Source: CAYLHU01 sp964383715
Lineage (GTDB): Bacteria > Patescibacteriota > Minisyncoccia > Minisyncoccales > CG1-02-41-26
Reading direction: 5' to 3'
DNA length: 8,093 nucleotides
Assembly: GCA_964383715.1 (NCBI GenBank)
Contig: CAYLHU010000022.1
Span: forward strand, 1 to 8,093
Part shown: piece after piece, positions 1 to 4,750 of the stretch
Layout of the letters: every line of letters begins with the position of its first letter
Numbering within the stretch: the stretch's first letter is position 1
The notes under the pieces: model-generated
Database searches by the model: none
Seen by the model: the letters and a program-made list of their open reading frames with translations, nothing else
What the model was told of the DNA's origin: nothing
Translations under genes and position numbers: made by a program

Positions 1-1301
1 TCTTCCATATCTCTAATTCCAAAAACGACAAGATTTTTATTAATGGAAACATTGGAAGGATTATTAAAAAATTGAGAATAGCTACCTCTGCTGAACTTTC
101 TAACTCTTTCCAATAAGGAAGTTGTCCCTTCCATTCCCTCCAATATCCCTTCAAAGTCGGAGATTAAGGGAATATTTTCGTTCCATTTTTCAGGGTTGCT
201 TTCGGGAGTTATATCCTTAGAAGCGTAGGTCTCGGCTATGGCTTGGTCAATAATACTATCTTCTTCCGATGTGAGCCCTCCCAACATTATTCGGAAAAGA
301 CCAACTAAGTTTATGGCGTTTGACCTTAGGACATCCTTCGGTTCTTCATCCTCTCTTGGTTTAGGCAAATCAAAGGGATTCAGATGTTTAGGAGAAGATA
401 AGGATATTTTAAAGTAGGAGCCGTCGACGGCGTCAGCCAAGAATTCATATTCGTTTTCGGGGTCAATAATAATAACATTAACATCTTGCATCAGATACCT
501 TAAAACCTCTAATTTTAAGGCGAAACTTTTTCCGGCTCCCGCTTTGGCAAAACAAACCGTATTGGCGTTTTCCAAAGTAAAGCGGTCAAATAAAACTAAA
601 GAATTATTATGGCGATTTATTCCGTATAATATACCTTCATTTGAGCTCAAATCGGGAGAAATAAAAGGAAAAATACTTGATAATGGCTCGGTGTTCATTG
701 GCGTATGGACTAATATCTGGTCAAGCCCATAAGGAGCCGTGGAGGTGAATCCTTCTTTTTCTCTTAAAAGTGTGGGTTTCAGATAAATTAACCGCGATTC
801 AAACACAGATCTCAATTTAGTTTCTATTCCCCTTAACTCTTCTTGGGTATCTCCATAGATAGTTATGTAAACTCCTAATCGAAAAACTCTCTCTTGAGCT
901 GTTTGAAGAGAGTCCCTTAATATCTCAATATCTTTGTAGGCGGTTTCCAAAGTTGGGTCGCGAATGAGCCCTTTTTCACTTCTTTCCATCAACTCAGCTT
1001 GAACCTCGGTTATTTTTTTCCTTAATTGTTTTAGGATTTGACCAGAATCAACTGGATGAATATGAAAGGAAATATCTAAGGGGTAATTTAAGTTTATAAT
1101 CGGCGACATCCAGCCGGTTGAGAGATATCTTGGATAAGAAAAAATAAAAAAGGTCTTACAAAATCTCTCTCCCAATTTTAAATAACTTTGAGAAACTTCA
1201 ACCAAAGAAGGAGCGATAATGTCCCCGATGGATATTTCTTCAGGCCTAAACTCAACTTCTTCAATTCCTTTTTCTTTTTTTAGAAAAGGCAACTTAAACA
1301 T
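1..1301 (-). CDS. virB4: VirB4/TraC-type secretion ATPase, C-terminal part missing at window edge
   Basis: I translated this by hand; the frame is open from ATG 1301 to the left edge (433 codons, no stop). The protein starts MFKLPFLKKEKGIEEVEF. About 250 N-terminal residues precede a Walker A motif, KAGAGKSFALKLE, with GAGKS at residues 255-259 (nt 525-539). IIIDPENEYEF follows; the DPE-x-EY signature is typical of VirB4/TraC/TrbE ATPases. The Walker B and arginine-finger regions would lie beyond the edge. In the family this is the cytoplasmic hexameric motor that energises conjugation or type IV secretion. It starts 16 nt after the TraC-like gene stops, so the two are almost certainly co-transcribed. 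No Shine-Dalgarno precedes the ATG; stops in the same frame just upstream exclude an earlier start. The ATPase family is certain; whether the machine moves DNA, protein or pili is not visible. Confidence 0.93.
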   Translation of the reverse strand, partial: MFKLPFLKKEKGIEEVEFRPEEISIGDIIAPSLVEVSQSYLKLGERFCKTFFIFSYPRYLSTGWMSPIINLNYPLDISFHIHPVDSGQILKQLRKKITEVQAELMERSEKGLIRDPTLETAYKDIEILRDSLQTAQERVFRLGVYITIYGDTQEELRGIETKLRSVFESRLIYLKPTLLREKEGFTSTAPYGLDQILVHTPMNTEPLSSIFPFISPDLSSNEGILYGINRHNNSLVLFDRFTLENANTVCFAKAGAGKSFALKLEVLRYLMQDVNVIIIDPENEYEFLADAVDGSYFKISLSSPKHLNPFDLPKPREDEEPKDVLRSNAINLVGLFRIMLGGLTSEEDSIIDQAIAETYASKDITPESNPEKWNENIPLISDFEGILEGMEGTTSLLERVRKFSRGSYSQFFNNPSNVSINKNLVVFGIRDME

Positions 1302-1317
1302 AATCTTTTTTAATAAA

Positions 1318-1968
1318 TCATTTTATTACCTCGGGCAATATCTCGGGATAATATCCAAACTCGGATTCTCTTGGGTGGCACAAACTCCAAAAAAGTTCAA
1401 TTAATTCAGGGGTAGTTAAAGGGACGGCGGTTAAGCCACATCTTCTCAATCCAATAGCGACAAATTCTAATCTTTGCCAAAGTTGGTCCCGACATACTTT
1501 AAAATCCTCCTCCCTTAATTCAGTTCTTTCTTTTTTCCCAGAAGTGATTTCTTTAAAGACAGTTCCTTTAATTCCCACCGCTTCGGGAATAGTGAGAGGA
1601 ACAACAACCAAAAATTCTTTTCTCATAATAGTTCCTTCTCCGACCAGTCCCTCGATGAATTTTTGATATTCCGCCGTTTGGATTTTCAATAATTCATTGG
1701 TTTGTTTTTCTTCCAATTCTTTTAATTTATCAAAATAACCAGTGATATTTAGTTTTCGGGAACGAACAATAATTTGACAGGAAAAATCCAGGGAGTTCAA
1801 AAAACTTTGGAATTGATAAATAATCGCTTTCTGTTCGTCTTCCGACTTTAAATCAAAATTTATAGAGGAAACCATCAAGATACTTCGGAGAGCCCTATTT
1901 TTAAGGATAATTACTCCCTCTTTAATGTCGGAAAATTCTAAAAATTTTTGAGTAGATGAATTAAACAT
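1318..1968 (-). CDS. TraC-like / VirB4 N-terminal-domain-like protein, 216 aa
   Basis: This soluble protein starts MFNSSTQKFLEFSDIKEGVI and shows no Walker motif and no membrane segment. It has an alternating beta/alpha pattern, with strands such as GVIILKNRALRSILMVSSINF and CQIIVRSRKLNITGY, and a central charged helix around residues 75-105 (DKLKELEEKQTNELLKIQTAEYQKFIEGL). It ends in a helical part containing LTTPELIELFWSLCHP. This resembles the N-terminal domain of TraC/VirB4 proteins encoded as a separate gene, an arrangement I associate with CPR secretion clusters. It lies directly upstream of the ATPase gene and 126 nt downstream of prgI. No Shine-Dalgarno or own promoter is visible, so it is probably read from the prgI promoter through the repeat-filled spacer. 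A likely role is a docking or regulatory partner of the VirB4 motor; that is inference from position and fold pattern. Confidence 0.85.
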   Translation of the reverse strand: MFNSSTQKFLEFSDIKEGVIILKNRALRSILMVSSINFDLKSEDEQKAIIYQFQSFLNSLDFSCQIIVRSRKLNITGYFDKLKELEEKQTNELLKIQTAEYQKFIEGLVGEGTIMRKEFLVVVPLTIPEAVGIKGTVFKEITSGKKERTELREEDFKVCRDQLWQRLEFVAIGLRRCGLTAVPLTTPELIELFWSLCHPRESEFGYYPEILPEVIK

Positions 1969-1980
1969 AAATTGAGTTTT

Positions 1981-2032
1981 CGCTTTGCGAAAGCGGAGTT
2001 TATGAAGATGAAGACAGAATCTTCATCGCCTA
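1981..2032 (+). repeat. Dispersed hairpin element, copy A (tandem with copy B)
   Basis: The left part holds a small inverted repeat, CGCTTT/AAAGCG (1981-1986 with 1990-1995). The right part is a hairpin with arms GATGAAGA (2007-2014) and TCTTCATC (2020-2027), followed by GCCTA. Aligned with copy B, the nine central bases pair at two of three positions and carry one C/A mismatch. It lies in the spacer between prgI and the TraC-like gene and would be transcribed antisense to the strand shown. Confidence 0.75.
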
Positions 2033-2081
2033 CGACGAGCGTAGCGAGGAGTCAAGATGAACACGAAGTGTTCATCGCCTA
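2033..2081 (+). repeat. Dispersed hairpin element, copy B
   Basis: This 49-bp unit has a CGAGCGTAGCGAG module, then AGTCAA, then a perfect 9-bp stem (GATGAACAC at 2056-2064, GTGTTCATC at 2068-2076) with a GAA loop, ending GCCTA. It follows copy A directly and ends 13 bp before the prgI stop codon. By hand alignment with the copy inside rsmA, 37 of 51 columns match with two gaps, and the stem differences are compensatory. Confidence 0.82.
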
Positions 2082-2094
2082 TAATTCAAATTTT

Positions 2095-2505
2095 CTACCT
2101 AAATCCCATTTCTATTTTATTAGAAAGTTTTTTCAATTTACTCTTTGGCAAAATTTTCAAAGGGGTCTCTTCTTTTGACTCTTCATTTCCATTTTCCGTT
2201 TTCTTTAGCAATTTAATAACGGTGGATGTTTTTCTTTGCCAAAGATAATTTTTGGAACCAAAAGAATATTTAAAAAATTGAACGACGATTTTTCCCAAAC
2301 TGATTCCTTCAATTTTGACGAAGATAAAACAAAAGACCAAAGCCGTAGAAATTATCGCCACCGGGAAGAAGGTTGATTTAGGCAGGGCGTAATACAAGAC
2401 AATAAGAATCAATCCAGCTCCTCCCACTAAGGCGAGTTGCTTAAAGGTTAAAAAACTTACAATCTTTGTTTCTCTTTCCAAAAATCTTGGCACTTTGAAT
2501 TGCAT
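2095..2505 (-). CDS. prgI: PrgI-family membrane protein, 136 aa
   Basis: The protein starts MQFKVPRFLERETKIVSFLTF, the characteristic opening of PrgI-family proteins (…F.VP.FIERE.KI…LTF.Q). Two membrane segments follow at about residues 23-41 (LALVGGAGLILIVLYYALP) and 46-65 (FFPVAIISTALVFCFIFVKI). A conserved NYLWQRK-like patch comes next, then a Lys/Glu-rich tail of about 40 residues. PrgI proteins are small inner-membrane partners encoded beside VirB4 in Gram-positive-type conjugation clusters, as here. The open frame continues 45 codons upstream to another ATG at 2640, but I chose 2505: the family motif starts there, the extension runs through hairpin repeats, and a strong promoter lies between the two ATGs. 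There is no Shine-Dalgarno; the -10 box ends 9 nt before the ATG, so the mRNA is probably leaderless. Confidence 0.92.
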   Translation of the reverse strand: MQFKVPRFLERETKIVSFLTFKQLALVGGAGLILIVLYYALPKSTFFPVAIISTALVFCFIFVKIEGISLGKIVVQFFKYSFGSKNYLWQRKTSTVIKLLKKTENGNEESKEETPLKILPKSKLKKLSNKIEMGFR

Positions 2506-2514
2506 AATTAATTT

Positions 2515-2543
2515 ATTATAACCTTTCTGAAATAATATACCAA
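2515..2543 (-). promoter_or_regulatory. Promoter of the prgI operon
   Basis: On the minus strand this reads TTGGTA (2543-2538), a 17-nt spacer, then TATAAT (2520-2515). The ATG of prgI follows 9 nt after the -10, so transcription would start about at the start codon. It probably drives prgI, the TraC-like gene and virB4. Confidence 0.8.
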
Positions 2544-2548
2544 TCCTT

Positions 2549-2575
2549 CGCGATGAATGTGAAACATTCATCTTT
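2549..2575 (-). repeat. Dispersed hairpin element, copy C (hairpin part only)
   Basis: A perfect 9-bp stem, GATGAATGT (2552-2560) with ACATTCATC (2564-2572), closes a 3-nt loop. Read on the minus strand it is AAAGATGAA…TTCATCGCG, matching the constant parts of copies A and B but with a different, still complementary, apex (TGT/ACA). It sits just upstream of the prgI -35 box. The CGAGCG module is not evident. Confidence 0.65.
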
Positions 2576-2584
2576 ACCCGTCCC

Positions 2585-2655
2585 GTCCTTGCGGACTTGT
2601 TTGTAAAACAAGGGCTTGGTAAAGAATTATAAAAATTCAATTTCCATAATTGAAT
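2585..2655. repeat. Cluster of three small inverted repeats
   Basis: Three short hairpins follow one another. GTCC/GGAC (2585-2588, 2593-2596) has a 4-nt loop. CTTGTTT/AAACAAG (2596-2602, 2606-2612) has a 3-nt loop. ATTCAATT/AATTGAAT (2635-2642, 2648-2655) has a 5-nt loop. None has a terminator-type T run. They lie in the divergent region upstream of prgI; function unknown. Confidence 0.55.
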
Positions 2656-2687
2656 ACCTCTTGGAATGAAACACTTAGAAAGGAACC

Positions 2688-2713
2688 TTAGTTGGGTACC
2701 TTAGTTGGGTACC
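2688..2713 (+). repeat. 13-bp tandem direct repeat, two exact copies
   Basis: TTAGTTGGGTACC occurs twice head to tail. Read on the minus strand, a third degenerate unit (AAGGTTCCTTTCT against AAGGTACCCAACT, 9 of 13) extends it toward 2675. The arms TTAGAAAGG (2675-2683) and CCTTCTAA (2712-2719) bracket the array with one bulged base. Confidence 0.8.
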
Positions 2714-2752
2714 TTCTAAAGGGAAACTTTTAAAATGAAACATTTGAAATTT

Positions 2753-2796
2753 AATTTGTATCGTTTTAGGACGATCGTCCTAAAACGATACAAATT
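2753..2796. repeat. Perfect 44-bp palindrome
   Basis: Both 22-bp halves are exact reverse complements with no central spacer; the symmetry axis lies between 2774 and 2775 in GACGATCGTC. No mismatch occurs until 2752/2797. No gene ends here and no T tract follows, so it is not a normal terminator. It lies between the divergent prgI and 64-residue-gene promoters. It may be a cruciform-forming site, a binding site or an assembly artefact. Confidence 0.85.
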
Positions 2797-2809
2797 CAGC
2801 AGAGTCAGT

Positions 2810-2818
2810 GGGGGGGGG
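2810..2818 (+). other. Run of nine G residues
   Basis: The run is 14 bp downstream of the 44-bp palindrome, in AGTCAGTG…TGGCAGG. In an AT-rich genome this is unusual and prone to length error in sequencing or slippage in vivo. It lies 22 bp upstream of the -35 box at 2840, so its length might affect that promoter; this is inference. Confidence 0.7.
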
Positions 2819-2839
2819 TGGCAGGCGCTTTATTCAGGG

Positions 2840-2868
2840 TTGACAAATTACCTTATTTTTGGTAGTAT
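2840..2868 (+). promoter_or_regulatory. Promoter of the 64-residue gene
   Basis: TTGACA (2840-2845), a 17-nt spacer and TAGTAT (2863-2868). The -35 is perfect and the -10 differs from TATAAT at two positions. Transcription would start near 2875, leaving a leader of about 110 nt. Confidence 0.82.
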
Positions 2869-2884
2869 CTAAATTAGAAATTTT

Positions 2885-2941
2885 AATTGTCGTATTTGGT
2901 GATATTTTATATCACCAAGTGTTGCACTTCAAACGACAATT
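2885..2941 (+). promoter_or_regulatory. Structured 5' leader with a three-helix fold
   Basis: A 9-bp outer stem, AATTGTCGT (2885-2893) with ACGACAATT (2933-2941), encloses two hairpins. The first has a 10-bp stem, TTGGTGATAT (2896-2905) with ATATCACCAA (2909-2918), and a TTT loop. The second is GTG/CAC (2919-2921, 2925-2927) with a TTG loop, or AAGTG/CACTT if it borrows two bases from the first. The fold lies about 10 nt after the predicted transcription start and 31 nt before the Shine-Dalgarno. It matches no riboswitch class that I recognise by eye. Confidence 0.65.
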
Positions 2942-2972
2942 TGGGTTTTAAAACTTAATAAAATGTAATGAG

Positions 2973-2978
2973 AGGAGG
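2973..2978 (+). promoter_or_regulatory. Strong ribosome binding site fixing the start at 2987
   Basis: AGGAGG, followed by TG, lies 8 nt before ATG 2987. A GTG in the same frame at 2978 would extend the protein by three residues, but it overlaps this site and so cannot be the start it serves. It is by far the best Shine-Dalgarno in the window. Confidence 0.9.
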
Positions 2979-2986
2979 TGAGAAAA

Positions 2987-3181
2987 ATGGAAGAGAAGCG
3001 AATGGGAGAGATTGCCCTTGCGGTCTTGAAACACAAGCTGTCTCGCGATGGTATCCGAATTGGATCGGACATCAAAAGGGACATTGGGAACTTGTCTAAG
3101 GCCACAGGAGTACCGCAGGCAGATCTGAAAGTGTTTGCGAGAATCCTCGTGCAGGAAGCCATAGACAAAGCTTTCTGTTAA
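2987..3181 (+). CDS. Small protein of unknown function, 64 aa
   Basis: The protein runs MEEKRMGEIALAVLKHKL… to …VQEAIDKAFC. I do not recognise a named family. It looks soluble and mostly helical: a first helix at about residues 5-18, a basic/acidic middle (SDIKRDIGNLSKATGVP, residues 27-43) that could form a helix-turn-helix-like pair, and a final helix (residues 44-63). There is no signal or membrane segment. It is one of only two genes here with a clear Shine-Dalgarno. It has its own promoter, a folded leader, a folded 3' region and its own terminator, so it forms a monocistronic unit of about 470 nt whose coding part is under half. By my count its GC is 95/195 (49%), visibly higher than its neighbours. 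Such autonomy suggests abundant expression, and the central region would allow a small DNA- or RNA-binding regulator; both are guesses. Confidence 0.82.
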   Translation: MEEKRMGEIALAVLKHKLSRDGIRIGSDIKRDIGNLSKATGVPQADLKVFARILVQEAIDKAFC

Positions 3182-3186
3182 GAGTA

Positions 3187-3300
3187 AGAAAGAAGAAGGC
3201 AAGGTTGAATCGTAAGATTTCTAAAAAGGTAATTGTACTTCCTTTGTGAGATATCACAAAGCAAAGGCAGAACAAGAACTTCTCCTCCCTTCTTCTCTCT
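3187..3300 (+). other. Structured 3' region of the 64-residue gene
   Basis: A purine strand (3187-3199, AGAAAGAAGAAGG) pairs with a pyrimidine strand (3288-3300, CCTTCTTCTCTCT) over 13 positions with one mismatch. Inside are AATC/GATT (3208-3211, 3216-3219) closed by a GTAA loop of GNRA type, and CTTTGTGA/TCACAAAG (3242-3249, 3254-3261) with a GATA loop. It begins 5 nt after the stop codon and ends 10 nt before the terminator stem. It may be a stability element or a 3'-derived small RNA; I found no match by eye to SRP, 6S, tmRNA or RNase P cores. Confidence 0.5.
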
Positions 3301-3310
3301 ATTTCATTTG

Positions 3311-3347
3311 AAAATCCTACAGGGCGATTTGTAGGGTTTTATTTTAA
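3311..3347 (+). terminator. Rho-independent terminator of the 64-residue gene
   Basis: The stem AAAATCCTACA (3311-3321) pairs with TGTAGGGTTTT (3330-3340) including one T/G wobble, around an 8-nt loop. A T-rich tail, ATTTTAAAG then TTTTTTT, follows. It ends the transcript started near 2875. Confidence 0.78.
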
Positions 3348-3357
3348 AGATTTTTTT

Positions 3358-3374
3358 CACAGGGCAGCCCTGTG
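3358..3374. repeat. 7-bp stem, 3-nt loop inverted repeat
   Basis: CACAGGG and CCCTGTG flank CAG. A T run precedes it rather than follows it on the plus strand, so it is not a good terminator for the upstream gene. Its short-loop design resembles the other small hairpins in this window. Confidence 0.6.
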
Positions 3375-3450
3375 GAGATTTATCAAATATCAGCTGCTCT
3401 TTTTTACTTTCTCGATGTTGCGCTTCGGAGTAGAATGTACCTAAGGGGGA

Positions 3451-3479
3451 TTGACAAGCGCAAAAAGATTTGTTATAAT
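3451..3479 (+). promoter_or_regulatory. Consensus promoter of the SPFH gene
   Basis: TTGACA (3451-3456), 17-nt spacer, TATAAT (3474-3479): a perfect sigma-70-type promoter. Transcription would start near 3486, leaving a leader of about 50 A-rich nucleotides ending in the Shine-Dalgarno AGAGAGGA (3523-3530). Confidence 0.92.
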
Positions 3480-3534
3480 TTTGGAGTGAAGTTGAACATT
3501 AATAAATGAATAAATAAAAGAAAGAGAGGATATT

Positions 3535-4698
3535 ATGACCTTTTTGATTATTTTAGGAGCGTTGATGGTATTATTTCTTTTGCTTGTCAGATTCACTATT
3601 GTGGATGAAGGTACAGCCAAGGCGGTGATGACCTTTGGTAAATTTTCAGAGATTCTTTTCCAGTGGGATGGCCATTGGATGGATGCAGAATGGAAAATTT
3701 TACAAGAGGTCAAGGGAGTTAAAAGTATGGGGAGGATGGGCAGATACCCTATTTTAGGCGGTTTATATTTCTATGGGTTTTGGCCCATTCATAGAATTCA
3801 TCGCTATAATCATCGTTGGACTGATGTTCGAATGAAGGAAGAAGGAAAAATAAATCTTGAATTTCACGAAGAGGAATTGAATCATGTTTTATTGAGGCCA
3901 GCTGTTTACGCCATCCGGATTTTTGCGGTTGAGACCGCTCCGCCAGAAAGAATCCCGATAGATGTCTTCATTCTAATTACCCTTAAAATAGAGAACCCCT
4001 ATCTATTCTTATTTGTTGCCCCTCCAACTCCAATAGAGGATGTCTTGGCTCGGATTGGGGCATTAATGAGAGAAACGATAACGGGATACAAAATTGATGA
4101 CCTTTTAAAGATAAAAGGGTCGTCTCTCTGGAATGAAAAGAATAGTGACCCGGAAGATATTTCTATTTTGAACGGTTCGAAATTAATCGAAGAGACCCTC
4201 CAAAAATGGGGGCTTCGATTGGCAGACAAAGGGATAGAATTTAAAGACATCGATTTTTCCCCAGAGTATCAAAAAGCGGCAGCTGCTGAAAAAAAGGCGG
4301 AGTTTGAAGCCTCGGCTGAAGCAGCGGGAATAATGGGCAAAATGATCAAAATGATGGCGGTTGCTAGGGGTAAAGATCCTAAAGAGGTTCAGGTAGAGAT
4401 TGACCAAGACTCCGAGATGAAAGAATTATTTTTGGAGTACATTATGGATATCAGCCTTCGGTTAGAAGAAGCCAATCGGGGCGCTCTAACTGATATTCGG
4501 GTTGATGGGGCCGAAGGGGTTGAGAATTCCCTTCTGAATTTAATTGGAGCTTGGAAGAGGATGCCGGGGGTTGAGTCAGAAGAGGTAGAAAAAAAAGAAG
4601 TGGAGACGGAAATGAAAAAACTGCCAAGTCCCAGGGCGGAAAAAATAATGAAAAGCGCCATGGAAGCGTTGAAAAGAAGAAAGAGAAGGAGATCGTAA
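3535..4698 (+). CDS. SPFH/band-7 domain membrane-anchored protein, 387 aa
   Basis: An N-terminal membrane segment (residues 3-20, FLIILGALMVLFLLLVRF) leads into an SPFH core at about residues 21-245. The core opens with TIVDEGTAKAVMTFGKF, the usual stomatin/HflK-style entry strand. PIDVFILITLKIENPYLF (141-158) is the band-7 second half, followed by an Ile/Leu-rich helix (167-193). An Ala/Glu-rich coiled segment (EYQKAAAAEKKAEFEASAEAAG, 244-265) resembles the flotillin-type helix but is short. A charged helical C-terminus ends in a strongly basic tail (residues 380-386, RRKRRR). SPFH proteins oligomerise into membrane rings or scaffolds that organise proteases or lipid microdomains; no protease partner is encoded beside it. 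ATG 3535 follows AGAGAGGA by 4 nt. It is transcribed alone from a perfect promoter, against the direction of the secretion genes, and ends in a terminator shared with the converging gene. Confidence 0.88.
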   Translation: MTFLIILGALMVLFLLLVRFTIVDEGTAKAVMTFGKFSEILFQWDGHWMDAEWKILQEVKGVKSMGRMGRYPILGGLYFYGFWPIHRIHRYNHRWTDVRMKEEGKINLEFHEEELNHVLLRPAVYAIRIFAVETAPPERIPIDVFILITLKIENPYLFLFVAPPTPIEDVLARIGALMRETITGYKIDDLLKIKGSSLWNEKNSDPEDISILNGSKLIEETLQKWGLRLADKGIEFKDIDFSPEYQKAAAAEKKAEFEASAEAAGIMGKMIKMMAVARGKDPKEVQVEIDQDSEMKELFLEYIMDISLRLEEANRGALTDIRVDGAEGVENSLLNLIGAWKRMPGVESEEVEKKEVETEMKKLPSPRAEKIMKSAMEALKRRKRRRS

Positions 4699-4717
4699 AA
4701 CGATTTCTCCTGTGTTT

Positions 4718-4747
4718 AAAAAGGAGCGACCATTGTTGCTCCTTTTT
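4718..4747. terminator. Bidirectional terminator between converging genes
   Basis: A perfect 10-bp stem, AAAAAGGAGC (4718-4727) with GCTCCTTTTT (4738-4747), encloses a 10-nt loop. The A and T runs at the two ends make it work in both directions. It lies 20 nt after the SPFH stop and 4 nt after the stop of the minus-strand 143-residue gene. Confidence 0.92.
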
Positions 4748-4750
4748 CAT

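Noticed and set aside
2506..2640. 45-codon N-terminal extension of prgI
   Set aside because: The PrgI family begins at MQFKVP; the extension covers hairpin repeats and the prgI promoter.
2688..2713. CRISPR-like repeats
   Set aside because: The repeats are 13 bp, adjacent and without spacers; no cas gene is present.
2753..2796. Insertion-sequence terminal inverted repeats
   Set aside because: The arms abut with nothing between them, and no transposase fragment or target-site duplication is visible nearby.
2978..2986. GTG start adding three residues to the 64-residue protein
   Set aside because: The GTG is part of the Shine-Dalgarno region itself; ATG 2987 has ideal 8-nt spacing.
3182..3347. 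SRP RNA, 6S RNA or tmRNA gene
   Set aside because: A GNRA-capped hairpin is present, but none of the conserved SRP core bases, a tRNA-like end or a long 6S-type duplex with a central bubble could be found by eye.
3358..3374. Second terminator after the 64-residue gene
   Set aside because: The stem is good but the T run precedes it; no T tract follows on either strand in the needed orientation.
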